Below are positions 52,057 through 60,389 of a stretch of 64,000 nt of DNA, one piece after another (position 1 is the stretch's first letter; each line of letters begins with the position of its first letter). This DNA is from Bradyrhizobium sp. CB1650 (GTDB lineage Bacteria; Pseudomonadota; Alphaproteobacteria; Rhizobiales; Xanthobacteraceae): contig NZ_CP121695.1 in the NCBI RefSeq assembly GCF_029761915.1, forward strand, positions 6,043,501 through 6,107,500. The letters are read 5' to 3'. A program made the translations under genes and the position numbers. Below the pieces are notes generated by a model. The model did not search any database. It was given only the letters and a program-made list of their open reading frames with translations, and was not told where the DNA came from.

Positions 52057-52199
52057 CCTCTCCCAGCTTGCGGGGAGAGGTCGAATTCGGGCCCTAGCTC
52101 GAATTCGGGTGAGGGGGGGAGTCTCCACGAGTCCGTCTCTTACCGCCCCTGCGGAGACTCCCCCTCACCCCAACCCTCTCCCCGCAAGCGGGGAGAGGG
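52057..52199. repeat. palindromic dispersed repeat inside the tctCBA operon
   Basis: CCTCTCCCAGCTTGCGGGGA at the left end and CTCTCCCCGCAAGCGGGGAG at the right are related arms. Inner pairs GGGTGAGGGGG and CCCCCTCACCC, and GGAGTCTCC/GGAGACTCC, make a long cruciform or hairpin. It starts seven bases after tctC and ends 26 bases before tctB. An internal direct copy of GAATTCGGG is present. It may reduce read-through to tctBA or stabilise tctC mRNA. Confidence 0.85.
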
Positions 52200-52225
52200 A
52201 GAAACTCTCTCATAGGACTTCTCCA

Positions 52226-52720
52226 ATGCGTCTGCCCGACTCCGTCACGGGATCGTTTCTCGTCGCACTCGGCGCTGCGGCCGCCTATGGCGGCTGGATA
52301 TTGCCGCCGGTGCCGGGCCAGCCGGTCGGCCCCAACGTGTTCCCGCTCGTGATCGGCACGGGTCTTGCGCTGTGCGGGCTCGCGATCGTGTTCGGCATCG
52401 GTCATTCCTTCGAGGAGGAGGAAGAGCTGGTCCCGCTCGAGGACGGCCAGGCCGCAACCGCACCGCCGCCGCGAGGAAAGCTCTACAGCCTGCGCGCCTT
52501 GCTGCCGCCGGCACTTTTGCTGTTTTACGTATTCGCGGCCGACCGGCTCGGCTTCATCATCACCGCGGCAATCATGGTCTACGTGACCTCGACCGCGCTC
52601 GGCGCGAAGTGGAAGCTCGCGCTGCCGCTCGCGGCGCTGTCGCCGTTCGCCATCCACCTCATCTTCGGCAAGCTGCTGCGCGTGCCGCTACCCGCCGGCC
52701 TGTTGCCGACGCCCTGGTGA
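52226..52720 (+). CDS. tctB: tripartite tricarboxylate transporter small membrane subunit TctB
   Basis: A 164-residue protein with four membrane helices. PDSVTGSFLVALGAAAAYGG opens it, then GPNVFPLVIGTGLALCGLAI, a charged acidic loop (EEEEELVPLEDG), and LLPPALLLFYVFAADRLGFI. This is the usual TctB layout. The ATG at 52226 follows the palindromic repeat; the frame is open much further upstream, but that part is a shadow of tctC. It ends three bases before tctA. Confidence 0.9.
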   Translation: MRLPDSVTGSFLVALGAAAAYGGWILPPVPGQPVGPNVFPLVIGTGLALCGLAIVFGIGHSFEEEEELVPLEDGQAATAPPPRGKLYSLRALLPPALLLFYVFAADRLGFIITAAIMVYVTSTALGAKWKLALPLAALSPFAIHLIFGKLLRVPLPAGLLPTPW

Positions 52721-52723
52721 TCC

Positions 52724-54238
52724 ATGCTGAAAACCCTGATTGACGCGCTCGCGCTGATCTCCACCTGGGAGGTCATCATCGCGATGTTCGCAGCCTCCGT
52801 GTATGGGCTCGTGATCGGCTCGCTGCCGGGCCTGTCGGCGACGATGGCGACCGCCCTGCTCGTTCCCGTCACCTTTTATCTCTCGCCGATCGCGGCGATC
52901 GCGACCATCGTCGCGGCCTCCTCGATGGCGATCTTCTCCGGCGACATCCCGGGCGCGCTTCTGCGCATTCCCGGCACACCCGCCTCGGCCGCCTATGCAG
53001 ATGAAGCCTATGCCATGACCCGCAAGGGCCAGGCCGAGCTCGCGCTCGGGGCCGGCGTCTGGTTCTCGGCGGTCGGCGGCATCGCCGGCGTGCTGTCGCT
53101 GATGATTTTGGCGCCGCCACTCGCCGAGATCGCGCTGTCGTTCTCGACCTTCGAATATTTCTGGCTGGCCTTGCTCGGCCTGATGTGTGCGACGCTGGTG
53201 GCGCGCTCCTCGCCTGTGAAGGCGATCGCCGGCATGTTCATCGGCCTGCTGGTCTCCTGCATCGGCATCGAAAACCCCGGCGGCATCCCGCGCTTCACCT
53301 TCGGCATCACCGACCTGTTCGGCGGCATCGAGCCGATTCCAGCGCTGGTCGGCGTGTTCGCGGTGGCGCAGGTGATGCGCGCGATGCTCACCCCGGAACC
53401 GCCGCCGTTGCCGCGGCGAAAGTTCGGGAGCATCATGGCCGGCCAGTGGTTGCTGACGAGGAAGTACCACTGGCAAATGACGCGCGGAAACATCGTCGGC
53501 ATCATCATCGGCGTGCTGCCCGGTGCCGGCGCCGACATGGCCGCCTGGGTCTCCTACGCGATGTCGAAGCGCTTCTCCAAGGAGCCGCAGAAATTCGGCA
53601 CCGGCCATGTCGAGGGCCTTGTCGAAGCCGGCGCCAGCAACAATGCCAGCATCGCCTCGGGCTGGGTGCCGTCGCTGCTGTTCGGCATCCCCGGCGACAC
53701 CATCGCCGCGATCGCGATCGGCGTGCTCTACATGAAGGGGCTCAATCCCGGCCCGACGCTATTCACCGAGAAGGCGTCGAGCATGTACGCGATCTACCTG
53801 ATGTTCATCATCGCGAACATCCTGATGATCCCGCTCGGCATCGCCATGATCCGGGTCGCCGCCTACATCCTGCTGGCGCCGCGCTCGACCGTGATGCCGA
53901 TCATCATGCTCTGCTGCGCGGTCGGCTCGTTCGCGATCGGCAACAACATGTTCGGCGTCGTCACCGTCGCCGCCTTCGGCATGATCGGCTACGTGATGGA
54001 GGCGAACGGCTATCCCGTCGCCGCAATGGTCCTCGGCATCGTCATGGGCACGATGGTCGAGCAGGCTTTCGTCACCTCGCTGATCAAGTCCGATGGCAGC
54101 ATCCTGCCGTTCTTCGAGCGCCCCGTCGCCGCGATCCTCGCCGCCATGGCAATCGGCGCGCTGCTCTGGCCGGTGATGGTGTGGGTGTGGCGGAAGGTGA
54201 AACCGGCGCAGACGGCGGCGGCGGCAACATCGCGGTGA
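52724..54238 (+). CDS. tctA: tripartite tricarboxylate transporter large permease TctA
   Basis: A 504-residue permease with about 11-12 membrane segments. The two inverted signature loops are YGLVIGSLPGLSATMATALL (~residue 27) and IGVLPGAGADMAAWVSYAMS (~residue 261), with VEGLVEAGASNNASIASGWV following. The length is normal for TctA. With TctB and the binding protein TctC it makes a secondary, cation-driven carboxylate importer. The gene lies between mutB and meaB in the same direction. Confidence 0.95.
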   Translation: MLKTLIDALALISTWEVIIAMFAASVYGLVIGSLPGLSATMATALLVPVTFYLSPIAAIATIVAASSMAIFSGDIPGALLRIPGTPASAAYADEAYAMTRKGQAELALGAGVWFSAVGGIAGVLSLMILAPPLAEIALSFSTFEYFWLALLGLMCATLVARSSPVKAIAGMFIGLLVSCIGIENPGGIPRFTFGITDLFGGIEPIPALVGVFAVAQVMRAMLTPEPPPLPRRKFGSIMAGQWLLTRKYHWQMTRGNIVGIIIGVLPGAGADMAAWVSYAMSKRFSKEPQKFGTGHVEGLVEAGASNNASIASGWVPSLLFGIPGDTIAAIAIGVLYMKGLNPGPTLFTEKASSMYAIYLMFIIANILMIPLGIAMIRVAAYILLAPRSTVMPIIMLCCAVGSFAIGNNMFGVVTVAAFGMIGYVMEANGYPVAAMVLGIVMGTMVEQAFVTSLIKSDGSILPFFERPVAAILAAMAIGALLWPVMVWVWRKVKPAQTAAAATSR

Positions 54239-54289
54239 TTCGGGGCGAGCGGCCCTCGCCTGCCCCGCCGGAGCGTTGTAAAGCAGGGC

Positions 54290-55279
54290 ATGGTTGAGAA
54301 GAAGGCCTCGCTGGACATCAAATCCCTCGCCCGCGACGTCCGCGCGGGTCACCGCGCGGCGCTGGCGCGGGCCATCACGCTGATCGAGAGCCGGCGCGGC
54401 GATCACCAGGCGCTGGCGCGCGAGCTCGTGCAGACGCTGTTGCCGGACACCGGCAAGGCGGTGCGTGTCGGCATCACGGGTTCGCCCGGTGTCGGCAAGT
54501 CCACCACGATCGATGCGCTCGGCACATTTCTGATCGACGAGGGGCACAAGGTCGCGGTGCTCGCGGTCGATCCGTCTTCGGCGCGCAGCGGCGGCTCGAT
54601 CCTCGGCGACAAGACCCGGATGGCGCGGCTCTCGGCCTCGGACCACGCCTTCATCCGCCCCTCGCCGTCCTCGGGCACGCTCGGCGGCGTCGCGGCGAAG
54701 ACGCGCGAAGCTATGCTGCTGTGCGAGGCGGCGGGCTTCGACGTCGTTTTGGTCGAGACCGTCGGCATCGGCCAGTCCGAGACCGCGGTCTGCGACATGA
54801 CGGATTTCTTCCTGGCGCTGATGCTGCCGGGCGGCGGCGACGAGCTGCAAGGCATCAAGAAGGGCCTGGTCGAGCTCGCCGACATGATCGCGATCAACAA
54901 GGCCGACGGCGACAATCTCAAGCGCGCCAACATCACGGCCGCCGACTATCGCGGCGCGCTGCATATCCTCACCCCCCGCTCCGAGAATTGGCACCCACCG
55001 GTCGTCACCTATTCGGCGCTGACGGGCAAGGGCATCGCCGAGCTTTGGCAAAAGGTCCTGGATCATCGCAAGGCGACGAACGCATCCGGCGAGTTCGCCG
55101 CGCGGCGGCGCGAGCAACAGGTGAAGTGGATGTGGTCGATGCTGGAGCAGCGCATGCTGGCGCGGCTGCGCACCGAAGCGTCCGTGCGGACCAAGGTCAG
55201 GAAGATCGAGGCCGAGGTGGCCGATGGTCACCTCACCCCGGCGCTGGCGGCCGAGCAGATTTTGGGGTTGCTGCAATGA
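54290..55279 (+). CDS. meaB: methylmalonyl-CoA mutase-associated GTPase MeaB (ArgK family)
   Basis: A 329-residue G3E GTPase that loads and protects the cobalamin cofactor of methylmalonyl-CoA mutase. Walker A is GITGSPGVGKSTTIDAL (~residue 63), the switch region is VLAVDPSSARSGGSILGDKT, the DxxG-like motif is VETVGIGQSE, and the base-specificity motif is NKAD. The C-terminal helical dimerisation region is present (QQVKWMWSMLEQR). It stands downstream of mutAB, separated by tctCBA, and overlaps the pyroglutamyl-peptidase gene by ATGA. Confidence 0.95.
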   Translation: MVEKKASLDIKSLARDVRAGHRAALARAITLIESRRGDHQALARELVQTLLPDTGKAVRVGITGSPGVGKSTTIDALGTFLIDEGHKVAVLAVDPSSARSGGSILGDKTRMARLSASDHAFIRPSPSSGTLGGVAAKTREAMLLCEAAGFDVVLVETVGIGQSETAVCDMTDFFLALMLPGGGDELQGIKKGLVELADMIAINKADGDNLKRANITAADYRGALHILTPRSENWHPPVVTYSALTGKGIAELWQKVLDHRKATNASGEFAARRREQQVKWMWSMLEQRMLARLRTEASVRTKVRKIEAEVADGHLTPALAAEQILGLLQ

Positions 55280-55926
55280 GCGCCAAGCTCCGCATTCTCC
55301 TCACAGGCTTCGGGCCCTTTCCCGGCGCGCCCTACAACCCGACCCAGCCGCTGGTGGTGCGATTGGCGCAATTGCGTCGCCCGGCACTCTATGATGTCGA
55401 GATCGCGAGCCATGTCTTTCCGGTCACCTATGCCGCGGTCGACCGGCAATTGCCGGAGGTGCTCGCGAAGGTGAAGCCGGATGCGCTTCTGATGTTCGGC
55501 CTTGCGGCACGCACGCCCTATCTGCGGGTCGAGACACGCGCGCGCAACGCCGTCACCATGCTCTGGCCCGATGCCGCCAACACGCGTTCGCGCAAGCGCG
55601 CCATCGCCGCCAGTGCGGACGCGATGATGTTCGGCCCGCACACGGCAAGGCTGCTGCGCGCCGCGCGCCTCACCGGCATCGACGCGCGGTCCTCGCGCGA
55701 TGCCGGCGCCTATCTCTGCAACTATCTGAGCTGGCGCGCGATCGAAGGCGTGAGGGCTGGCGGACCGCGGCTGGCGGCGTTCATCCACATTCCCCTGCTC
55801 GCGCGCAGTGGCGCGGTGCGAAAAAAGGGATTTCCGCGCATCACGCTGGAGGAGCTGGTGGACGCTGGCGAGGCGATGCTGATGGAAATGGTGCAACTGG
55901 CGCGGAAGGCGAGACGGCTGCGCTGA
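55276..55926 (+). CDS. pcp: pyroglutamyl-peptidase I (C15 family)
   Basis: A 216-residue cysteine peptidase removing N-terminal pyroglutamate. RILLTGFGPFPGAPYNPTQP is the family N-terminus. The catalytic Glu lies in YLRVETRARN (~residue 83), Cys in DAGAYLCNYLSW (~residue 147) and His in AAFIHIPLL (~residue 173). The ATG overlaps the meaB stop (ATGA), so it belongs to the same transcript, although no metabolic link to the mutase is obvious. Length and active-site set are complete. A dispersed repeat follows directly. Confidence 0.92.
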   Translation: MSAKLRILLTGFGPFPGAPYNPTQPLVVRLAQLRRPALYDVEIASHVFPVTYAAVDRQLPEVLAKVKPDALLMFGLAARTPYLRVETRARNAVTMLWPDAANTRSRKRAIAASADAMMFGPHTARLLRAARLTGIDARSSRDAGAYLCNYLSWRAIEGVRAGGPRLAAFIHIPLLARSGAVRKKGFPRITLEELVDAGEAMLMEMVQLARKARRLR

Positions 55927-55928
55927 CA

Positions 55929-56022
55929 CCGTAGGGTGGGCAAAGGCGCTTGCGCCGTGCCCACCACGCATCCCGGTCCGCGGTGACAATGGTGGGCACG
56001 CTTCGCTTTGCCCACCCTACGG
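55929..56022. repeat. dispersed repeat, CCGTAGGGTGGGCAAAG family, copy B
   Basis: The ends CCGTAGGGTGGGCAAAG and CTTTGCCCACCCTACGG are perfect 17-bp inverted copies. Inner GCCGTGCCCACCA and TGGTGGGCACGC pair as well. It begins three bases after the pcp stop. Copy A is at 39592-39684. Confidence 0.9.
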
Positions 56023-56145
56023 TACGTCTCCTTGCGTAAACATTTAACCCTACCCCGAACAATCCTCCGTTCGCCGGTCGCTCCGCCCCATTTCTGCGCT
56101 ACCTAATCCGCGCGGACACTTCCCGCGTCCGCCGGAGGACGCATC

Positions 56146-57516
56146 ATGGACCTCAATCGCCGCCATCTCATCGGAGCATCCGCGACAGGCGTTGCCGGCG
56201 CGCTGGCCATGCCTGGCGATGCTGCGCGCGCGGCGCCGCTGACGTCGCTGCTCGGCCGCGACGCCACGCAATACGGCGTGCGACCCGGCAGCAGCGAGGA
56301 CCAGACGCGCGTGCTTCAGCGCGCGATCGACGAGGCCGCGCGGGCGCAGATGCCGCTCGCCCTGCCGCCCGGCGTCTACCGCACCGGCCTGTTGCGGCTG
56401 CCGAACGGTTCGCAACTGATCGGCGTACGTGGCGCCACCAAGCTGATCTTCACCGGCGGGGCCTCGGCGATCCAGAGCGACGGCTCCGATGCGATCGGCC
56501 TCACCGGCATCACTTTCGACGGGGGCGGCATCCCGCTGCCGACGCGGCGCGGCCTGATTCATTGCCTCGGCGGGCGCGACCTCCGCATCGCAGACTGCGA
56601 GATCACGCGCGCCGGCGGCAGCGGCATCTGGCTCGAGCAGGTGGCGGGCGATGTCTCCGGCAACATCTTCACCGATATCGCCGTGACGGCGGTGGTCTCG
56701 TTCGATGCCAAGGGCCTCAGCGTCACGCGCAACACCATTGCTGGGACCAATGACAACGGCATCGAGATCCTGCGCACCGCGATCGGTGATGACGGCAGCC
56801 TGGTCGCCGACAACCGCATCGAGGACATCAAGGCCGGCCCCGGCGGCTCTGGGCAGTACGGCAACGCCATCAACGCCTTTCGCGCCGGCAACGTCATCGT
56901 GCGCGGCAACCGCATCAAGAATTGCGACTATTCCGCGGTGCGCGGCAACTCGGCGTCGAACATCCACATCACGGACAACAGCGTCAGCAACGTGCGCGAG
57001 GTCGCGCTCTATTCCGAGTTCACGTTCGAGGCCGCGGTGATTGCCAACAACACGGTGGACGGCGCGGCAGTCGGCGTCTCCGTCTGCAATTTCAACGAGG
57101 GCGGCCGCATCGCGGTGGTCCAGGGCAACATCATCCGCAACCTGATCCCGAAGCGGCCGATCGGCACCGCGCCGGATGACGATGCCGGCGTCGGCATCTA
57201 CGTCGAGGCGGACTCGTCCGTGACCGGCAACGTGATCGAGAACGCGCCGTCCTGCGGCATCGTCGCCGGCTGGGGCAAATATCTGCGCGACGTCGTGATC
57301 TCGGGCAACGTGATCCGCAAGGCGCTCGCCGGTGTCGGCGTCTCCGTCGTGCCGGGAGCGGGCACTGCGCTTGTCAACAACAACATGATCTCCGAAACGC
57401 CGCGCGGCGCCGTCGTCGGTCTCGATCACGCGCGCGTGGTCACGACGGACCTATCGGCGGACGGCGCCCAGCGCTTTGCGCAGGTGGTGGTCGGCGGGAA
57501 TGCGGTGCGGCGGTAG
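56146..57516 (+). CDS. Tat-exported parallel beta-helix protein (TIGR03808-like)
   Basis: A 456-residue exported protein. The Tat motif is NRRHLIGASATGVAG, with cleavage near ARAA (residue ~30). The mature part is a right-handed parallel beta-helix: repeated coils such as ISGNVI, VTGNVIENA, IVRGNRIKNC and VTRNTIAG, each about 22-25 residues, and an N-terminal capping region ATQYGVRPGSSEDQTRVLQR as in pectate-lyase-like folds. It agrees with TIGR03808, a Tat-translocated repeat protein family. A catalytic role (polysaccharide lyase or epimerase) is possible, but no active site is evident. Confidence 0.85.
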   Translation: MDLNRRHLIGASATGVAGALAMPGDAARAAPLTSLLGRDATQYGVRPGSSEDQTRVLQRAIDEAARAQMPLALPPGVYRTGLLRLPNGSQLIGVRGATKLIFTGGASAIQSDGSDAIGLTGITFDGGGIPLPTRRGLIHCLGGRDLRIADCEITRAGGSGIWLEQVAGDVSGNIFTDIAVTAVVSFDAKGLSVTRNTIAGTNDNGIEILRTAIGDDGSLVADNRIEDIKAGPGGSGQYGNAINAFRAGNVIVRGNRIKNCDYSAVRGNSASNIHITDNSVSNVREVALYSEFTFEAAVIANNTVDGAAVGVSVCNFNEGGRIAVVQGNIIRNLIPKRPIGTAPDDDAGVGIYVEADSSVTGNVIENAPSCGIVAGWGKYLRDVVISGNVIRKALAGVGVSVVPGAGTALVNNNMISETPRGAVVGLDHARVVTTDLSADGAQRFAQVVVGGNAVRR

Positions 57517-57553
57517 GTGCGCGGAGGCACTTCCGCGCGGCTGGCCGACGGGC

Positions 57554-57617
57554 CGTTCATCCTTCGAGGTCGCCCCGCGGTGCTCTGCACTGCAGGGCGA
57601 GCACCTCAGGATGACGG
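57554..57617. repeat. short palindromic dispersed repeat
   Basis: CGTTCATCCTTCGAGG and CCTCAGGATGACGG form imperfect inverted arms, with GGTGCTC/GAGCACC pairing inside. It lies between the convergent beta-helix and TIGR03809-like genes and may act as a bidirectional stop for transcription. I recognise this type as common in Bradyrhizobium. Confidence 0.7.
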
Positions 57618-57661
57618 AGCTGCACGACGGGGCGAGAGATGGCGTTGGGCCCACGCCAGCG

Positions 57662-58213
57662 CTAGAACGCATTCCTCAGCAGCGGGTATTTAGCTTCGAT
57701 GCCGTCGAGGCTGAGGGTGAGTTCGACGACGCGCTCGGGGGCCGCGACGACGTCGGCGGCGGGCGGCGTGAAGGTCTGCAGGAACGACGCAATCGACGCG
57801 AAGACGGGGGCAATCGGTGCAATCGGAGCTTCGGTGATCTCGGCGGGCACGTCCGGCGCGGGATCGAGGGCGATCGGCACGGCGGTCTCTCGCGCGATAT
57901 GCACGGCCTTCGGCTGCAGGGTCTGGGCCGGCTCGCGCGGGGCCATGCGCGGCATGGTCGCCGGAGACCAGCCGAACGCGCTCGCCACGCTCGCAGCGGC
58001 TGCCGACACGTCCTCGCCGGCCGCGAGCGCGCGCCAGGTCTGGAGCGCGCGCTTGGCTTCCTGGATGTTTTCGAGGAATGCGAGCTCCGAGTGATAGCGG
58101 CGCCAGCGCCCGGTCTCGAACATTTCCGTGAGATGTTCCAGCCGCTGCTCGGCAAGCGCGCACCAGCGCTCTGCAACGTCGCGGCCGCAAGCCACGCCTA
58201 GGCGATGTGTCAT
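57662..58213 (-). CDS. TIGR03809-like hypothetical protein
   Basis: A 183-residue protein from the ATG at 58213 (MTHRLGVACGRDVAERWCAL). The first ~80 residues form the conserved helical part: AEQRLEHLTEMFETGRWRRY, then HSELAFLENIQEAKRALQTW. The remainder is Ala/Pro-rich and disordered up to LSLDGIEAKYPLLRNAF at the C-terminus. I associate it with TIGR03809, a family that co-occurs with the TIGR03808 beta-helix gene, here convergent with it. Upstream in-frame codons to 58381 are not family-like. Function unknown. Confidence 0.75.
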   Translation of the reverse strand: MTHRLGVACGRDVAERWCALAEQRLEHLTEMFETGRWRRYHSELAFLENIQEAKRALQTWRALAAGEDVSAAAASVASAFGWSPATMPRMAPREPAQTLQPKAVHIARETAVPIALDPAPDVPAEITEAPIAPIAPVFASIASFLQTFTPPAADVVAAPERVVELTLSLDGIEAKYPLLRNAF

Positions 58214-58493
58214 GAACCAGCCCGTCAGGAGAAAATACGGACGCGGGGGGACGCAACGCTCACGAATCAATTTAGACGCGACACGAATATTTTGTGGAAA
58301 AGTTTTGACTTGTCCAGATATGACGCGGCCACCGCCATCAATCACCGTAGTCGTGCCGAATTTTGCGTGATTTGCCGTCAAGCTTCACACAAGCATGGCG
58401 GTCCTGCAGCGCTCAGGGCGACGCGACGACGCGGGACCGCAGCCGAGAGCTCAACCAAAAGCTGATCTCGTAAGACGCCAAGGAACCAGTCCT
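58214..58493. other. non-coding interval upstream of the TIGR03809-like gene
   Basis: About 280 bases, AT-rich around 58260-58330, presumably carrying the promoter of the leftward gene at 58213. No open frame with start signals and no repeat were found here. Confidence 0.4.
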
Positions 58494-58534
58494 CCAAAAG
58501 AAAAGACCCGTCCGGGGGGACAACCGGACGGGTC
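58494..58534 (-). terminator. Rho-independent terminator of the sigma/anti-sigma/subtilase operon
   Basis: GACCCGTCCGG and CCGGACGGGTC form a perfect 11-bp stem with an 8-base loop. Read on the minus strand it is followed by TCTTTTCTTTT. It lies about 160 bases after the subtilase stop and is the first strong stop signal in that direction. Confidence 0.85.
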
Positions 58535-58694
58535 GAGCCATATGGGCGCTTGGGGTGGATGGGCGCTCGCGCCTGATATGACCTATGGGGAGGGATGACC
58601 GCTCCCACATATTTTGGTCGTGGCAGTGGGCTGAACGTTCAACGCGGCGTTCGAATTTTTAACCTTCTAGCCGCGTGCATCTTTGTCGCAGCGG

Positions 58695-60374
58695 TTATCG
58701 CGACGCCGGCCTATCCGCCTGAGAAACCGTGGATTTATCGTCCACGCTCGACAGCGACGGTTGCTCGATCGCGCGGTTCCCAGGCTCCTCGCGACGCCCC
58801 TCGCCGCCTTCACGTTTTGTTGTACCGGACGCAGCGGCAACCGGCGTCGCATTGTCGGTGGGAACGGCCATCACGGCCGCGTAGGCATCGGCCTCACCGT
58901 CGCCGAACAGATCATCACGCCCGGGTGAACCGAGGTCGCGCGCGGTCTTCGCCAGCGTCATGCGCAGCGCCTCCGGCTTCAGGGCGAAATTGCGCTCCAT
59001 GAGCAGAGCCGCGACGCCGGAGACATAGGCCGCCGAGAACGAGGTGCCCGAACTCATCTGATACTTGCCGTCCGGCGCCGGCAGGAAGATGTCGACGCCG
59101 GGCGCCGCCAGCGCGACGTAGTTGCCGCGGTTGGAGGCGGTGAACAGCCTGTCCTGCTGATCCGTCGCGCTGACCGCGATCACGTTGGGATTGGCGGCGG
59201 GATAGAGCGGCGGCGATTTCGCGCCGGCATTGCCGGCGGCCGCGATCAGCACAAGGCCGCGCGCGGCGGTCGCCGCGATGGCGCGTTCGATCATCGCGTC
59301 CTTCGGACCGGCAAAGCTCATATTGACGATCTGCGCGCCGCGCTCGGCGGCGTAGTTCAGCGATCGCAGAATAATGTAGGAGTTGCTCGCGGCGCCGCTC
59401 GTGGTGCCGCCGAAGGCGCGGATGGCGATGATGCGCGCTTCCGGCGCGCTGCCCATCAGCCGCGCGTGCGCCACGATGGCGCCGGCGATGCCGGTGCCGT
59501 GGACATGCGGGCCTTCGGGGCTGCCGAGCGCGTCGAAATTGTCGGCGATCGAATTGGCGAGCTCGGGATGCTTGACGTCGATCCCGGAATCGATCACCGC
59601 GACCGTGACATTGGCGCCATGTACCAGCATATGCGCCTGCGGCAGGCGCAGCTTGGCCAACGCATATTGCGCCGGATCACCTTCGGTCGGCGCCGACGCT
59701 TTCTGGTCCTGGAGCATGTAGCGGTAGTTCGGCTGGAGCGAGCGTACGCTGCCGTCGGCGGCGAACTCGCGCCGCACCGTGTCATAGGAGCGGCCGTCGG
59801 TGATGCGGAACAGGCCGACCGTGGCGCCGATCAGCGGAAAATTCTCCGAGGCGATGCGCGTCAAGCCATGCCGCCGGGCCAGCTCGTCGGCCTCGGCCGG
59901 CGAGAGCGCACCGTCGATCTCGGCGACGAATTCGTTGGTGAAGGTACGCAGGTTTGCGGCGACCTGAGTGTTGTTGCGACGCGCATTGCCGGCGCTCTTC
60001 TTGCCCGACTTGCCGACGCCGTCGCCATCCGCCTTCGGCTGCGCGAGGCATTCGCCGTCGGCGTCGCGATAGGGCGCGGTGCAGGCCGGATAGAGGTTCG
60101 GCGAGTAGCGTACATAGGGCTGCACCGGAGTCGCCAGCCGCGCTGGCAGCCGGGGCGTGATGGCAAGGCGGGGGGCGCGGTCGACGCTCACGGCCCTTGC
60201 GGCAATGCTCGGACTGATGGTCGGCGTACGCGAGGGGACGCTGATGGTCGGCGTGCGCATGATCGCCTGCGCGTGGCCGACCTCGATGCCGAGCGAGGTG
60301 GCGAGGAGAAGCACGGCGGCCACGGATGATGCGTGGGCCCCTGCTCTCACCCAACTCTCGGACTTGCGCGTCAT
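58695..60374 (-). CDS. S8 family (subtilisin-like) serine protease, exported
   Basis: A 559-residue protein with an N-terminal signal or anchor (ASSVAAVLLLATSLGIEVGH). A Pro/Arg-rich region (40-140) follows, then a propeptide-like domain (about 145-222: NEFVAEIDGALSPAEADELA ... YDTVRREFAADGSVRSLQPN). The catalytic domain has Asp262 in AVIDSGID, His292 in VHGTGIAG, the oxyanion Asn in AAAGNAG and Ser445 in SSGTSFSAAY. A disordered C-terminal tail of about 60 residues is present. It is the third gene of an operon with an ECF sigma factor and its anti-sigma factor, 15 bases after the latter. Probably periplasmic. Confidence 0.92.
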   Translation of the reverse strand: MTRKSESWVRAGAHASSVAAVLLLATSLGIEVGHAQAIMRTPTISVPSRTPTISPSIAARAVSVDRAPRLAITPRLPARLATPVQPYVRYSPNLYPACTAPYRDADGECLAQPKADGDGVGKSGKKSAGNARRNNTQVAANLRTFTNEFVAEIDGALSPAEADELARRHGLTRIASENFPLIGATVGLFRITDGRSYDTVRREFAADGSVRSLQPNYRYMLQDQKASAPTEGDPAQYALAKLRLPQAHMLVHGANVTVAVIDSGIDVKHPELANSIADNFDALGSPEGPHVHGTGIAGAIVAHARLMGSAPEARIIAIRAFGGTTSGAASNSYIILRSLNYAAERGAQIVNMSFAGPKDAMIERAIAATAARGLVLIAAAGNAGAKSPPLYPAANPNVIAVSATDQQDRLFTASNRGNYVALAAPGVDIFLPAPDGKYQMSSGTSFSAAYVSGVAALLMERNFALKPEALRMTLAKTARDLGSPGRDDLFGDGEADAYAAVMAVPTDNATPVAAASGTTKREGGEGRREEPGNRAIEQPSLSSVDDKSTVSQADRPASR

Positions 60375-60389
60375 CAGCTCGAGGCGCGC

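Noticed and set aside
51029..52225. Upstream extension of the tctB frame through tctC
   Set aside because: It is the alternate frame of tctC. The TctB family N-terminus begins at 52226.
53759..55276. A 505-codon minus-strand frame spanning tctA and meaB
   Set aside because: It crosses two well-supported genes and shows no protein motif.
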